A stretch of 64,000 nucleotides of DNA, from positions 8,926,129 to 8,990,128 of the forward strand of contig CM020505.1 in NCBI GenBank assembly GCA_009823395.1. Reading direction: 5' to 3'. The DNA comes from Thamnaconus septentrionalis (lineage: Eukaryota > Chordata > Actinopteri > Tetraodontiformes > Monacanthidae). Below are positions 50,544 through 62,240 of the stretch, piece by piece (the stretch's first letter is position 1; the number at the start of each line of letters is the position of its first letter). The position numbers and the translations under genes were made by a program. Under the pieces are notes generated by a model. The model was not told where the DNA came from and made no database searches. It worked only from the letters and a program-made list of their open reading frames with translations.

Positions 50544-51769
50544 TGCAGACAGACAGGCACAGGTGCGAACGTTCAGCACAACGACAGATGTAGTAGTGTG
50601 GCTTTACAAACTGTGTTCGCGCCGTGACTCTTCTACACACTCGCTAAAGCACCGACCGGACCAGAGGACTCTGGATTTAGTGTTGCTTCAATAGACTTTG
50701 TGTTGACTTTAACCAATGACGTGTGTGAGTGAAAGAGGATGCTACACAGAATAGCCATTGTTGAACGAAACAGAAACACACAACTTACATGCCATACACT
50801 TAGCCAGGCTATTAACAAGCCTTGTCGGCCGACTTAAATTCAATGTGGCTCCCTTACCAATGAATGGACGTTAAGGCATGTGAGAAGTTCTCCAGCGAAC
50901 CTCCAAGAAAAGTCACGGTAGCTAACGGCGAGCTAGCCTGTAGCGAAGGTTGATTTTGTAACAGCCTCTAAATGTGCAACCTGCAACTACGTCCTGGGCG
51001 TTCCGTCTTTATCTCCACAACTACATGAAAAATACCAATTTATGCAGACAGCAGTTCTCGCTGCAAAGAGGAATCATCTGAATAACTCACAAACACCTCA
51101 AGGATTCAGAGGGCACGCTACTGTCGACCTGCTTCATCACGGTCTTTGAATGGTGACAGCGACTTCAGTCAAAAACAAATCAGCGTCCGCTGTTGTAGCA
51201 GCAAACCAATGATATGGCGAGTCCTTATCAAAAGGCGGGACTTCTAGACAAGCGGAAACAGAAAATGTTTTCTAGTTTTCTGTTTATTTTCTGTTTGTCC
51301 ATTTTATTTTATTTTTTAATCAAGTGCAGAAAAAAATCACAACAAGTTTTTCAAATTCCACAAGTCATATATAGCATAAGTAATAAACCCAGTGCACTGT
51401 TTTAATAGACGACATCGGTTAAAAATGATTTACATAAGGAGTGTTATTGCAATTTTTTTTCATTTGTTATTGCGTGTATTTTGTCTGTTTTTCATATGAA
51501 TTTGCCAATGTTTCAGTGGATTCTCTCGGCCAAAGGTCTGCTGCCATTCCACTCCAGCACAGAAGAAGGCGCTAACGAGAGGACGTTTGATTCTTATGAC
51601 GACATCTTATTGGTCGATTCGTGTACTCTTCCGTTGGCGGTTTGTTTGGAAATTTTTACTCCTCTTCTGCCTGGATGCATTTTGTCGCTTCAAGTATACG
51701 GCTTACGTCGGAAACTGATTCCAAATACAACGCGATTTGACTTCATTTTTGGTTACTCGCCGGGAAATG
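50543..51769. promoter_or_regulatory. Bidirectional region between CMC2 and CENPN
   Basis: Contains the predicted CMC2 non-coding exon and promoter on the minus side and the CENPN promoter on the plus side. CCAAT boxes are seen at 51206-51210 (plus) and reversed, ATTGG, at 51609-51613. The reversed CCAAT box about 155 bases before the CENPN start suits a cell-cycle gene promoter. No gene of its own is seen here. Confidence 0.5.
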
Positions 51770-54248
51770 ATGGATAACACTATGAAACAATTACTACGAC
51801 GACTCATTCGACGGATCCCAGCTCAGGCGTTACCGTCGACGCTGGCGAAGTGGGGCCGTCTAACTGCGGCGCAACGCGAATCCATCGATTTTACCCAACC
51901 GAAATGGACCTTGGCGGAAAAGTTATTAGATATTTGCGAGGTTTGTTTTGATTTTGTTTTTCAGAAAGAACACAGAAATAGCTAACCCCTCTCGTGGCGC
52001 TTCTCTTCTCGTCTTTCTGTTTTCTTGTATTAAATCTGACGTGCTTTTGCAGGAAAACGGATGGACAGTCAAACACATCACCGAGCTCGAGATGACATGT
52101 ACGTCTAATTTCAATATTTTATTTTCATTGGAAGTTGATGTGCACTTGTTCAGGAAGCAAAAGTTGGCCATTTCTTTTTAAATATTATTGTACTGTATTT
52201 CATTTTCCTTTAGATATTATTGACAACCCAAACCAGGGAATGTGGTATGCCTTACAGCTCATGGACCCTGAAGGTATGTTGTTACAAAACCTTCATGCAA
52301 ATCATCATAGGTGAATTTGGGAACATGCCTATACTTAAAAATAAATGAATAAAAGTTGAATGACATTACTTTTATTGTGTCCCTCACAATTTGTTGACAC
52401 GCTGTTTTTCAGATGATGCTCAGTCTGTGGAGCTGACACAATTTAAGGAACAATTCAAATCCCACCTCACGGAACTTATGAAACCTGTAAGCACAACGTC
52501 CACATGGCTTACAAACACTATACTGCAGTTGTGTAACTTGCAGATCATATTAAAAGTGCATGCTTGATATATATTTTTTTTAGGTGTCACTGAAAATAAA
52601 GAAGCACACAGATGAGGCCGTGTGGATCCGGATTGCATGGGGAGAGAACTTCTCTCGGCCAAACCACCTCAAACCAACATACGTAGTTCACCATCTTCAG
52701 ACTCCTTATGTCTTTGTGACAAGCCTGAATTCAAAGCAGAAACCTCCATTATTTCAGGTAAGAAAAGAGTTTCATATGTTTGCAAGGTGCTTCCCTAACC
52801 CTTCCCACTAAACATTAAGCCCCTTTTCAGGCCTTGGTTCTGTCAACCAGACATCAAAATATTAAGGATGCCAACCTCAGTGGAAGGAACCTTACTGCCA
52901 TTAGAGCTATGCTGATGAGACAGTATCAACAGGTATGTGGTATATGTAAACTTACAGTCATTTCTTAAAAGATACTTTAATTTCCAAGGTTCACGCAAAT
53001 CAATTCATTACGTGAGACTAACCTCTAAACATTAAATTCATCAAACTGTTAAAAAACAGTCCTCTGTTTACTTTGAAATTTGCTATTTTTATACATCTAA
53101 TCAGTTAAGTTATCAGTGTACCTTTGGTACAATTTCTAACAATACAATTACAGTTGATGGAGTTGGAGTTTTTAATTTATCTTCTCTCATAGGCGGTTTG
53201 TGATGTTTTTTTTGTTTAGAAATTGAACACTGAACACATGAACACTGAGTCAAGTGGAAAATATCTATACATTTTGGTGCATTTTAATTGCTTTATTCTC
53301 ATCAGGTGTTCCCTTCAAACCATCCCAGCCCACTTTCAGGAAAAAGTCGAAAATACTCAAGTATGTTAAAATTGTTTAAAGAAATAGTCTTGCCTTTTTA
53401 ATGTCATTGTAATATTTTGTTGGAATGATTTCTAATCTAATTTGGTTTTTGTCTTAATTTATTTGACCAAAACATCAGTTTGAAAAAGCTCCTCTATCTG
53501 TTTTTTCTTGTATGTTTATTTATATTTACAGACCCAAATATAGAGAACGAGCAAGCTGAGCTTGCTGAAAAGAGACTTCACTTGGCCTGCGAAGCCTTTG
53601 GTGGTGGGACGTTACCTCAATTACAGTCTGCAACCTACAATGTACCTGAAGCTTGTGTTTATATTGAATAAATACCAAAGTAAAAGATCTTACTGTCTTT
53701 GCATCAACTCGAAAATTTTGTGTGTTTTTCAGCTGGAGACAAAATTTAAAGACCCGACGAACAAGACCATGACTGAACGAGAGGAGCCTCTAAGATGTTT
53801 GGTCAAATTTACAAGCACAAATCTTCTGGAGTCATTCCGACAATGTGCATCATCGGGTAAGACTTGTTTTTTTCCTCTCTTAACATGAAAATAATGTTTT
53901 CTGAAGGGAACCTGGTGAACTTTTATGAAAGTAAGTTTTGCTCTAAAATTGTTTACAGTTCCATCTTTTAACACAAGAGGGCACATTTGTCCTCTAAACA
54001 GCCATGCGTTATTTCAACATGGATTTGTCATGAAATAATTAATCTTCCTTTTTAATCGAAAATCATTTTCGTTTTATTGATCAGTGTGTTTTTTAGTGAT
54101 TTTTCTTTTCATTTTTGTTTTTACAGGAATTGCTTCCACACCTGTCACACCGCTGTTGTCATCTATTGTCCTTAAAGGCAGAAATCATTTTGTCATCACA
54201 GACAATGGCCCTGGTCAGGCCTCGCAAACAAAACTACAGCAAAACTGA
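51770..54248 (+). CDS. CENPN: CENPN, centromere protein N (10 exons, 345 aa)
   Basis: A kinetochore protein of the constitutive centromere-associated network; with CENP-L it binds CENP-A nucleosomes. Exons: 51770-51940, 52053-52098, 52214-52273, 52413-52486, 52584-52757, 52831-52932, 53306-53360, 53532-53641, 53733-53856, 54127-54248. All introns are GT-AG and phases add up to 345 residues (human 339). Similarity is clearest in W-I-R-I-A-W-G, K-P-T-Y-V-V, L-E-T-K-F-K and E-R-E-E-P-L-R-C-L-V-K-F. The N-terminal part (about 1-80) is the pyrin-like domain and is weakly conserved. Two in-frame ATGs stand side by side at 51767 and 51770; I chose the second because its context is better (A at -3, G at +4) and because the vertebrate protein starts M-D. 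The frame is intact. Confidence 0.95.
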
Positions 54249-54455
54249 TTGATGATGCACTGCTTATTCAAAAGATTTTTTACGTTGCCCATATACCATA
54301 TCTATGGCTTGCTGTCATTATTTATTGTTATAAATTACTCACTATCTTCTCAGACTAGAATGGTACTGCCATTAATCTAAACTGAACGCAAATGCAGGAT
54401 TTTAAAACTTATTTTCACATTTTGTAACTGTTTTATTTCTTTAAATCCCCACATA

Positions 54456-54461
54456 AATAAA
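54456..54461 (+). terminator. CENPN: CENPN poly(A) signal candidate
   Basis: AATAAA about 210 bases after the CENPN stop codon, followed by a T-rich run near 54468-54478. Confidence 0.6.
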
Positions 54462-54543
54462 TATTGATTTTTTTTTTCCATTTCCTGTTTTTAAGTTGTA
54501 TCTCATTTTGTTTATTGTACTTTTGAAGCATTCTTCAAATGCG

Positions 54544-54940
54544 ATGCAAGTCTATGGGGTCAAAGTCAACTTTGTCCTAGAGACATGGGGCCACTTGCAG
54601 GTTCATCGGGATCCCTAAAGACACAACCACGTCAAATTTGGGGCTTCTAGCCCATGAGGAACCCTGAAACCCTAACCCTAATTCCAGCAATAACCCTAAC
54701 CCTAACCCTAATTCCAGTCTTATCGCTAACCCTAATGCCATGCAAGTCCATGGGGTCAAAAGTCAACTTTGTCCTAGAGACATGGGACCACTTCCAGGTT
54801 CATCGGGATCCCTCAAGACACAGCCACGTCAAATTTGGGGCTTCTAGACCCTAGCCCCAAATTTGGGTGGGGGGGGGGCATTGAAAAACTGTCTTCCTCC
54901 AAGGTGGGGCGTGACAGAGAAAGTTTGAGAACCACTGTTC
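54544..54940. mobile_element. Duplicated telomere-like repeat with a hAT-like terminus
   Basis: Two direct copies of a roughly 107-base unit lie at 54544-54650 and 54740-54847, about 90% alike by eye. Between them (54651-54739) is CCCTAA-rich sequence, the unit of the vertebrate telomere repeat. A G-run follows at about 54870-54880, and AAGTTTGAGAACCACTG at 54921-54937 matches the terminus of hAT transposons (reverse of CAGTGGTTCTCAAACTT). A left terminus was not found. The element as a whole is probably a non-autonomous hAT relative; this is inference. Confidence 0.55.
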
Positions 54941-54949
54941 TAAAGGAAA

Positions 54950-55308
54950 TATACATTTTTATCATCAATGTTTTAGACGTCTAAATAATGCATTTTGGTT
55001 GAATCGTCTATTGACAAACCGATTAAAAAAAAACATTGGGAATCATAATAAGTTCCTCCATATGCAGTATAATAATTTAAAAGAAGAAGAAATCGAATAC
55101 TGATACAAAGTCAATCGCGCTGGCTTGATAAAACGGAAGTATCGAACAGGAAGTGACGTTTGCCCAGAAGTCCGCAGTGTCTTGTGGAAGGCGGAGGAAC
55201 AACCTTCCAGGCAGCGCCGAGGGATCATCGTCCCATGCAGCAGCTGCTGTTGCCGCTGTCTGAGCTCTCCACCCCGGCCGACTCTGGAAGGGCTGTCAAC
55301 ACAGAAAC
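54950..55308 (+). promoter_or_regulatory. ATMIN: ATMIN promoter and 5' UTR
   Basis: AT-rich to about 55120, then rising GC content up to the ATG at 55309, consistent with a GC-rich start. The transcription start is not determined. Confidence 0.4.
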
Positions 55309-55533
55309 ATGGCTGCGTCTGAGGCGGCCACGGACAGAGGTTACGCCGCCGCTGACAGCACGAAATGCCGCCAAGTGTCTCTGCCCCAGTCACGGGAAAT
55401 AATCAAACCCACCATCACGGAGTTGACCAAAGAAGTGAGGACGAACATCCTGTGCACCGTCGAGGGATGTGGGAAGATTCTCCCCAACACGCCCGCTCTC
55501 AACATGCATCTGGTCAAGTCACACAGGATCAAG
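55309..55533 (+). CDS. ATMIN: ATMIN coding exon 1
   Basis: M-A-A-S-E-A-A at the start, then zinc finger 1 (C-T-V-E-G-C ... H-L-V-K-S-H). Ends R-I-K at donor GTAAAC. The start is the first ATG of the similarity block. Confidence 0.9.
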
Positions 55534-58500
55534 GTAAACGGGATTCTTTCAAGACGCCGACTGGTACCCTGCGGATTTTGGACCACGACGGGGGCGAGGG
55601 GTCACAAATGTCGACTTTGACGCTGTGGGAACGTCGACTCCCTGTCACACAGCAGGGAGACGCACACACACAAGTCACGACTAATTCGTCGCAGCTAATT
55701 TTTGCGTTGCCTAGCCAACACGGAGAGCAAACACAGCTTTGAATGAAGCTTCAGCACTAGCTGTAGCACTTAGCCGCCGTAGGACAAATTGGTAAATAAC
55801 GTGTGCCGTTAGCTTGTAATGCTAGCCAAAGCTAAGACTGCCTACTTGCACGTGATAAATTGTTGCCGTGCCTTGTTACATTTTATATTACGCCATACGT
55901 GCATCCAAGCGACACCACGTTGTGGCCACCCTGGAATTGGAGCATGAACACTGGACACATGCAGGCTGACTGACTGAATAGTTGTCAGAGTTGCTCATCG
56001 CGGAGAACACATGTGAATTCGAACGCGAGGACATAATAACATAATATAAATGTTTATTTATAGTTATTGTTGAAAACTGTCCTGGAAGTTGGTGTAGGTT
56101 TTTTGGAGTAAAATTGAAAATACATAATTATATGGAAAAACTTTGTGTTGCATGCACTTCTCTGGAAATTCTCCGAGCCTTCTCAATTGCCAATTTAATC
56201 TCTTATTTTAAAAATTTACGACCTCTATTCAGGGTGTGCTTACCATTCTTATCGCGTGTACTATTTGGACTCGGAAGTCGCAATTGTCAAGTCGGAAGTT
56301 GTCGAGTCCTCACAACTTAACATCCGAGTTCGGTTGAATGAATGAATGAAATCCTCTCCGGGGAAACACTCTTTTTGTCAAACGTTATGCTAAGCTCTTT
56401 GTTTCACAAAGGTGAGGGTGAGAATTTAAATGAGTTGTAAAAAGTAGCCAATGAATCCCAGCTAGTTGAAGCTGTGCTTGGGTGCATGCGGCGCTGCAAA
56501 GTATTTTACTTTTCAAATCAATTGGACCTTAGTGTCCTCTCTGAGAAATTGAATTTATGCCACAGAGTTGCTGCTGACATTTAGGACACATGTTAGCAAA
56601 TTCATATAGATCCACATGTGACAAGACAATACAACAACTTGTCTACACGCAAGAAAAGGCATTTTGAGTGACACCAAAATAACTTCCCAGAAACAAAGAT
56701 TCTAGTAATTTCTTAGCTGTATTTGATTGTCATCCATAGGTTTGTGTTGCTGCCAGGGAAACTGCAGAATTGCACTTTGTGTGTTTGTTTTACTCTATTC
56801 AGCCACTTCTGCATGAAACATTTCTTTAGTGCTTGCAGTGTCTCCTGTTCAAACATTTTCTGCATCTATTGCATAATTAATGCCGTCTGGCTGCAAGAAC
56901 ACGAGCCGTGATGAAGGACACTGCTTCATCTTGTTTGGAATGGACCTCAATGATCCTGCAGCACTTTCACATTTCTGAAATGGATGAAATAAATATGTTT
57001 ATTAGTCCTTACCTGTGTCTTACTGTCCTTAGAGTATAATGACTATGGATGCTTGACTTGAGCTCACAAGTTAATTGTGTCTGTTCTCAATTGACCTTAT
57101 CAAATCTCAGAAGAATCTAAATGGCCTAATGCTGTCAATCTAAAGACGTCAGTTCTCCTTATGGATTACCCAGCACAGTCTAACAACCCCTTGTGTCAGA
57201 GCGTCAGCCCATTTCAGCTTTTTGAGCGTGACTCGGAGGAGTGCCTGAGCGAACACTTTTTTAAAAATAGCCTGTTTATGCCAACTTGTCGTGCTTAGCC
57301 AGAGGATGTTTGTCAGCTGCGGTTAAATAAAAGACCTTCACCAACAGCACGCTGGAGCTGTGTTTAATATGTTGTGTGTGAATCTGTTGTTTTGCTGTTT
57401 GAATTTCTCCTTTGAATAAAAGATGAGGTCATGAGAGCAGCTTTGACAAGTTTGTGTAGAAAGGAGACTTTCCACAGGGATTAGAAGGTGTGGCTCACCA
57501 TCACTTTGTTGAGATCGCAGTTGTGGATACCACGTGTGTGCGTGTTTGTGTAACCCATCCGGCCATTGTTATACAGCAGTTTAAAAGTATTTGCTGAATC
57601 AAGTGTCGGCGGTTTCCCCGGCGAATGGAAACCTCAATTTTTGTGTGTGTTGGTCGTAGTAGCACATAGAAATGCAAATGTGCCTCTGCGGCCTCTTTTA
57701 TTTATTTATTTATTTTGTCTCTGCAACTCACAATCATTGTCTCCTCAGGACGGCCTGGTCAATCCCACGGTCAAAAAGGACATGAAGGGCTTTCAGCAGC
57801 TTTACTGCTGTCCTATTGAGGGCTGCCCAAGAGGGCCCAACAGACCCTTCTCACAGTTTTCTCTGGTCAAACAAGTAAGCTTCTCCTCCAGTCATTTGTA
57901 ATCATCTAAAAGTCAAGTTTAAATTCACAGAATCGCACTGCTGTGGAACTGCTTAACGTGCTAGTCGCCACTAAATGTTACAAATCCAAATTATATCTTG
58001 CAAATCAGCTCTTTTTTTTTTTTACTTATTCAATTATTTCTGATGTACAGTTTAAAAATTGCTCTCTGTTGTTCTATCGAAGCACTTCATGAAAATGCAC
58101 GCAGAGAAGAAACACAAGTGCTTGAAGTGCAACAATGGCTACAGCACAGAGTGGGACCTGAAGAGACACATAGAAGACTGTGGGAAGACCTACAGATGCA
58201 CGTGTGGCTGCCCCTACGCCAGCCGGGCGGCTCTTCTCTCGCACGTCTACAGGATGGGTCACGAGATCCCCACGGAACACAGGCACGTGGTGTGATGCAG
58301 TCATTTCTATGAACATTAAAGTGTCCGTCTCAAACAGTTATTTAATCATGATGTCGCTGACAGGAACCTAACGCGTTTCAACCAAGTCTTCTTCAGTGTT
58401 GGTCGAAACACATTCATGTTTGGTTGGAGATGCCTGTCAGTGGCATCATTGTTAAATAATTGTTTGAGATGGACACTCGGGTGTTGCTGGCTGTTTTCTT

Positions 58501-60327
58501 TTTTCTTTTTTAATTGGGAGTTTTTCTATCTTACTTGCATTCACTTCTATTCTCAAGATACTAGCAGAAATGATGGTTTGCTTACTTTCTCTTCCTGTCG
58601 TTTTTTCATAAAACAAAAAACAGAATCCCTCCGGTAAAAAAGCGAAAGATGGAGAAGCTGTCAAGTAGCTGTGAAAAGGTGAAGCCCAACGAGCCAGTCG
58701 GCCAGAACGTCCCATCGGCCAAAGAGCTGCTGGACACAACATGGCACTCTGATAAAACTGTTCTGGTTCAAGACTCTCTAAATCACAACTCAACGCCCCC
58801 GAAAACCCTCCAGAAGCTGCTGCTGCCGAAGCCCAACGTGGCTCTGGTGAGCGTCCCCGTGATGCAGCTCGCCCACCTGCCCGTCCTCCTCCCGTCGGCG
58901 GACAGCGGCGCCCTGCGGTCGGTGGTGCTGGCGGTGCAGAGCCACGGCTCGGTCGGCTCGGTCAGCACCCTCCAGCTCCTGCCGCCGGCCGTGGGCGCCA
59001 TCGTGCCGTCCCAGCCCGACGCCAAGATGGTGGGCTTCAGGGACGGCGTCGACCCTCGCGCCCGGCCTGGAGCCCGTCAGCGTCGGGGTCCAGGTCAGCG
59101 CCGACCCGGCCGGCATGGTGGACGCCGACCCGGCGGCTTCGGCGCTGCACCGCGGGAGAAGCAGCTCCGCCACCATCCAGACGGACAAGTCCTACCTGTC
59201 CAACATGCCCACCGGGACGACGGTGGCCGACGGAATGGTCCTGTGCCCCGTGGGCGAGTCCTCGGTGTCGTCCTGCTCGCAGACGGACATCAGCGTCGGC
59301 GCCCAGGTGCTGCTGCCCATCAGCGTGGAAACCCAGACGTTCTCGTCGTGGGTGAGAGCCACGTCCTCCATCGCCGCTCAGACCGACGGCCAGGCGCCCT
59401 GCTCCCCGCCGCCCTCCGCGGCTCCCCACAGAACCACACAGACCCAGACCCAGCGCGAGGAGAACCGGACCATCACCTGCTCCGACCTGTTCGACGGCGG
59501 CGGCGACACCCTCACCGTCTCCACGCAGACGGCGCTGGACGTGGACGACGACGGCGTGTACGAGGAGACGAAGGCGGCGGGCGCCATGTGTTTCGGCGTG
59601 AAGGCGGACGACATGAGCTCCAGCAGCGTGGCGGACAACCAGACGCAAACCATGACCTTGCTGAGCGACCTGGAGAACATCCTGTCGGACAGCATGTCGG
59701 GGCCGCAGGTGGGCTCGGTGCAGGAGCAGAGCGGCGCCATCGACTTTGACTTCGAGGACTTCCTGAGCGCCGTGCACATCCAGACGCAGACGGAGGAGTG
59801 CGAGCTGGGCGGCCTGGGCGGCGACGCGCCGCTGGAGTCGCTGGACATCCAGACCCAGACGGACTTCCTGCTCATGGACGGCGCCGAGCAGGGCCGGGGC
59901 CCAGCCAGCGACCTGGAGCTGTTCGACATCCAGACCCAGAACGGACCTCAACTTCCTGCTGAGCGCCGGCAGCCACATGCCCCTGAGCAGCATCCTGCGG
60001 CACCCCAGCTTCTCCATGAGCACCGAGTCGTCGGACACGGAGACGCAGACGGACCTGCCGCCGTTCGGCGTCCCGGCCGCCCAGGCGCCGGTCGGCGCGA
60101 GCGAGCACGCCAGGCCGCAGAGCAGCACGGAGACCCAGACGGTGACCAGCCAGGCCGACAGCCTGGGACACCTCTTCCTGACCAGCATCGAAACCCAGAC
60201 CGCCATGGATGACTTCCTGTCAGCCGAGCCGGCGTGGAACGTGGTGTCGCATTTCAGCTCGGTGGAAACTCAGACGTGCGAGGAGCTCTGCGCCCTCTTC
60301 CAGCAGCCTGAGAAGCCCAACAGTTGA
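55309..60327 (+). CDS. ATMIN: ATMIN (ASCIZ), zinc-finger transcription factor binding LC8
   Basis: In vertebrates ATMIN interacts with the ATM kinase and drives DYNLL1 (LC8) transcription, with LC8 binding back on its TQT motifs as feedback. Exons: 55309-55533, 57749-57874, 58083-58282, 58624-60327. Four zinc fingers: ZnF1 C49/C54/H67/H72, ZnF2 C96/C101/H118/H123, ZnF3 C130/C133/H146/C150, ZnF4 C156/C158/H171/H177. A basic K-K-R-K follows, then a long low-complexity tail with at least 13 TQT-type motifs (for example N-Q-T-Q-T, I-Q-T-Q-T-D, E-T-Q-T). Intron 3 is GC-AG. Exon 4 contains two +1 frame breaks, near 59040-59060 and 59940. Discounting these two bases the protein is about 750 residues (human 823). 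As written the reading frame is not continuous. Confidence 0.92.
55534..57748 (+). other. ATMIN: ATMIN intron 1
   Basis: 2.2 kb, AT-rich, with a GAAT-type run near 56335-56349. No exon or clear mobile element was seen. Confidence 0.7.
57749..57874 (+). CDS. ATMIN: ATMIN coding exon 2
   Basis: Forty-two codons in phase 0 with the first half of zinc finger 2 (C-C-P-I-E-G-C-P). The finger is split by the intron between Q and H. Donor GTAAGC. Confidence 0.93.
58083..58282 (+). CDS. ATMIN: ATMIN coding exon 3 with a GC donor
   Basis: Encodes the end of zinc finger 2 (H-F-M-K-M-H) and fingers 3 and 4. It ends ...CACAG followed by GCACGT, a GC donor. Only this end puts exon 4 in frame, giving H-R-I-P-P-V-K-K-R-K, which matches the human sequence around the same junction. 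The available GT donors close by (58287 and 58290) both shift the frame. Confidence 0.82.
58624..60327 (+). CDS. ATMIN: ATMIN coding exon 4, LC8-binding tail, with two frame breaks
   Basis: A GC-rich exon (much richer than the rest of the gene) encoding the serine/glutamine-rich tail. Frame 2 holds K-L-L-L-P-K-P-N-V-A-L to about 59040; frame 3 continues S-V-G-V-Q-V to about 59938; frame 1 takes over at T-D-L-N-F-L-L and runs to TGA at 60325-60327. In each case the amino acid sequence of the next frame continues the known ATMIN tail. Confidence 0.9.
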
Positions 60328-62240
60328 AGGAACCTCCCACCCAATGATGCCTGAGCTTCTGCAGTAGTAGGTTTCTCACATTTGCTTCTCTCCCGTGGGG
60401 GGGGGGGATTAGCTGGCGCTGTCCTCCAGACGTGCACGGTCTTCTTGAGTGCAAAATCTACAGGAAGGTCTGACAACATTTACCTGAAGCGAACGTGTCC
60501 AGAGCCTTTCCAAGTATATATCCTGAGAGCAGGCTGCACTTTATGAGCTCCACGGGCATGAGCTATCAGCTACTGTTTACATCTTTATTGCACAAACGGT
60601 GAGGTAACATGGTCTCTGTGTTTTGTCTTGATTGCCAGTTTGGTTCTATGGTGTAGTGAAAATAAACACTGCGACTGCCTTCCATCGCCGTGGCTCCAAC
60701 GGCAGCAGTTCAGCGTTCGCCCGGCAGTCCATCCATGTCCATCAGTGCTCACTGGAGTCTTTAACAAAAACAGCTGCCGCGTATGATAGCGTTCAGATGC
60801 CAACACTAAGAATCCATCTCAGCTGTTGTCTGTGAATTTATCTCCCTCGCTGCTGCCTCGTCAGCGACCGCTCTACATTCCCAGATACATTCTCGAAACG
60901 TTGCTTGATCCGCTATCCGTCAGTCGGCTTCAAAATTAACCCTATAAAGCCGTCGGCCACCAATTAATCGCTCAACACTTCAGTGAGGAAATGGCACAAG
61001 TAGAAATGCAGTGTATCTCGTTGCTTTTATTAAAACGTAACAGTTAATTTATTTCTTGTCCAGGCATTTGTTCAAGTAGGACTTGGTTGTGGTCCTTCAC
61101 TTATTTATGAGCTAGGTGTCAGTGTATACAGCAGCAGTACTGTGTGCTCAAAAGAAAAAGCAATGTTACTGTACAGACAAGGTAAAATAGTAGGAGAATT
61201 AGCACTAGTAGTTGTGTCTTCATCCATCCATTGTTTTGTGTGTTGCATTTAAAATCACTAAAGTGTAATTTTTCCCCCCTGAAATAACTAAATGTAATAC
61301 TGTACGTTTCTCGGTTTACTTTGTCACTGACCTCATCCTGAAAAGGCACCACTACAGTGTTTTACTGAAAACTCTGAGTCTTTTCGTTATGGTTATAATT
61401 ATTGTATAATTGTTGATATTTGTTTGTCATTTTTGGTGCCTTAGCCTGAGTATTACCTAAATTTGTGTTTAATACTATTTGCTGCTTCATTGAAGTCTTA
61501 ACAGAACCTTTATTTATTTTTTTTTTTTTTTTTTTGCCCGGGAGGGGGAATCAGGATACTGATATTTGTGTTGCATGTTTAATTTATTGTGTCTGTGTGT
61601 TTCCCAGACTAAGATGTCCTGGAATTTCCTTAATTATTCTTCGTAGGTTCTGTAGGAATGATTTTGGATTTTCACTTGAAAATAATGCTATGCAGTGATA
61701 AGAAAACCAATTGAAACAATCTCACTATTTACACATCTACTATATACTGGCTTAATGCTCGTAATACGTTTGTCCAAAATGAACACTAGGCACAAGTATA
61801 AGTTATTATTGTTTTGCACTATTTCCAGTCGTTATTGAATATTGAAGGATAAACCTGTTTCGGTTTGGCCACTGTTGAGTCTTAAGGTTTTTTTTTTTTG
61901 TTGAGGTTGTAAATGCTTTGCTCTGAATGGAACCATGTGTCGAAGCCTTTTGAGTCTCTTGTGTCATTCGCAGTGCTTTATTTTTCTCTTTTCAAAGTGC
62001 ATGTAAACATGTAAACCAGCACAGGATCTGTTAAAGCGGAATATGAGTTTCTGTTGCCTTTGTGTGTGTGTAGAGTTAATGGCTGCCTTGATTAATGTTA
62101 AAGCTACACTACATATGTCCCCAATAAAACTACTGGAATGTCTATTTTTTTGTTCTTTATCCATGTGCCAAATGGTCGATGTGCTCATCATTATTTTTTT
62201 GTTTGTTGTCGCTCAATAAAAGCTTTTTGTACATCAGTGC
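60328..62240 (+). other. ATMIN: ATMIN 3' UTR
   Basis: 1.9 kb AT-rich non-coding sequence. It includes a G-run (60398-60407), a poly-T tract (61515-61535) and AATAAA at 62123-62128 and 62215-62220. No other gene is seen in it. Confidence 0.65.
62215..62220 (+). terminator. ATMIN: ATMIN poly(A) signal candidate
   Basis: AATAAA in a Cytosine-Thymine context, followed by T-rich sequence. A second signal lies at 62123-62128, which suggests two alternative ends about 90 bases apart. Confidence 0.6.

Noticed and set aside
58283..58300. GT donors for ATMIN exon 3 (58287 or 58290)
   Set aside because: Both leave exon 4 out of frame and give early stops, while the GC donor restores the known protein junction.
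59037..60206. A 389-residue minus-strand reading frame opposite ATMIN exon 4, the longest in the window
   Set aside because: It is antisense to a GC-rich coding exon, where stop codons are rare by composition. The amino acid sequence is low-complexity (Val, Arg, Gly, His) without domain or splice context.
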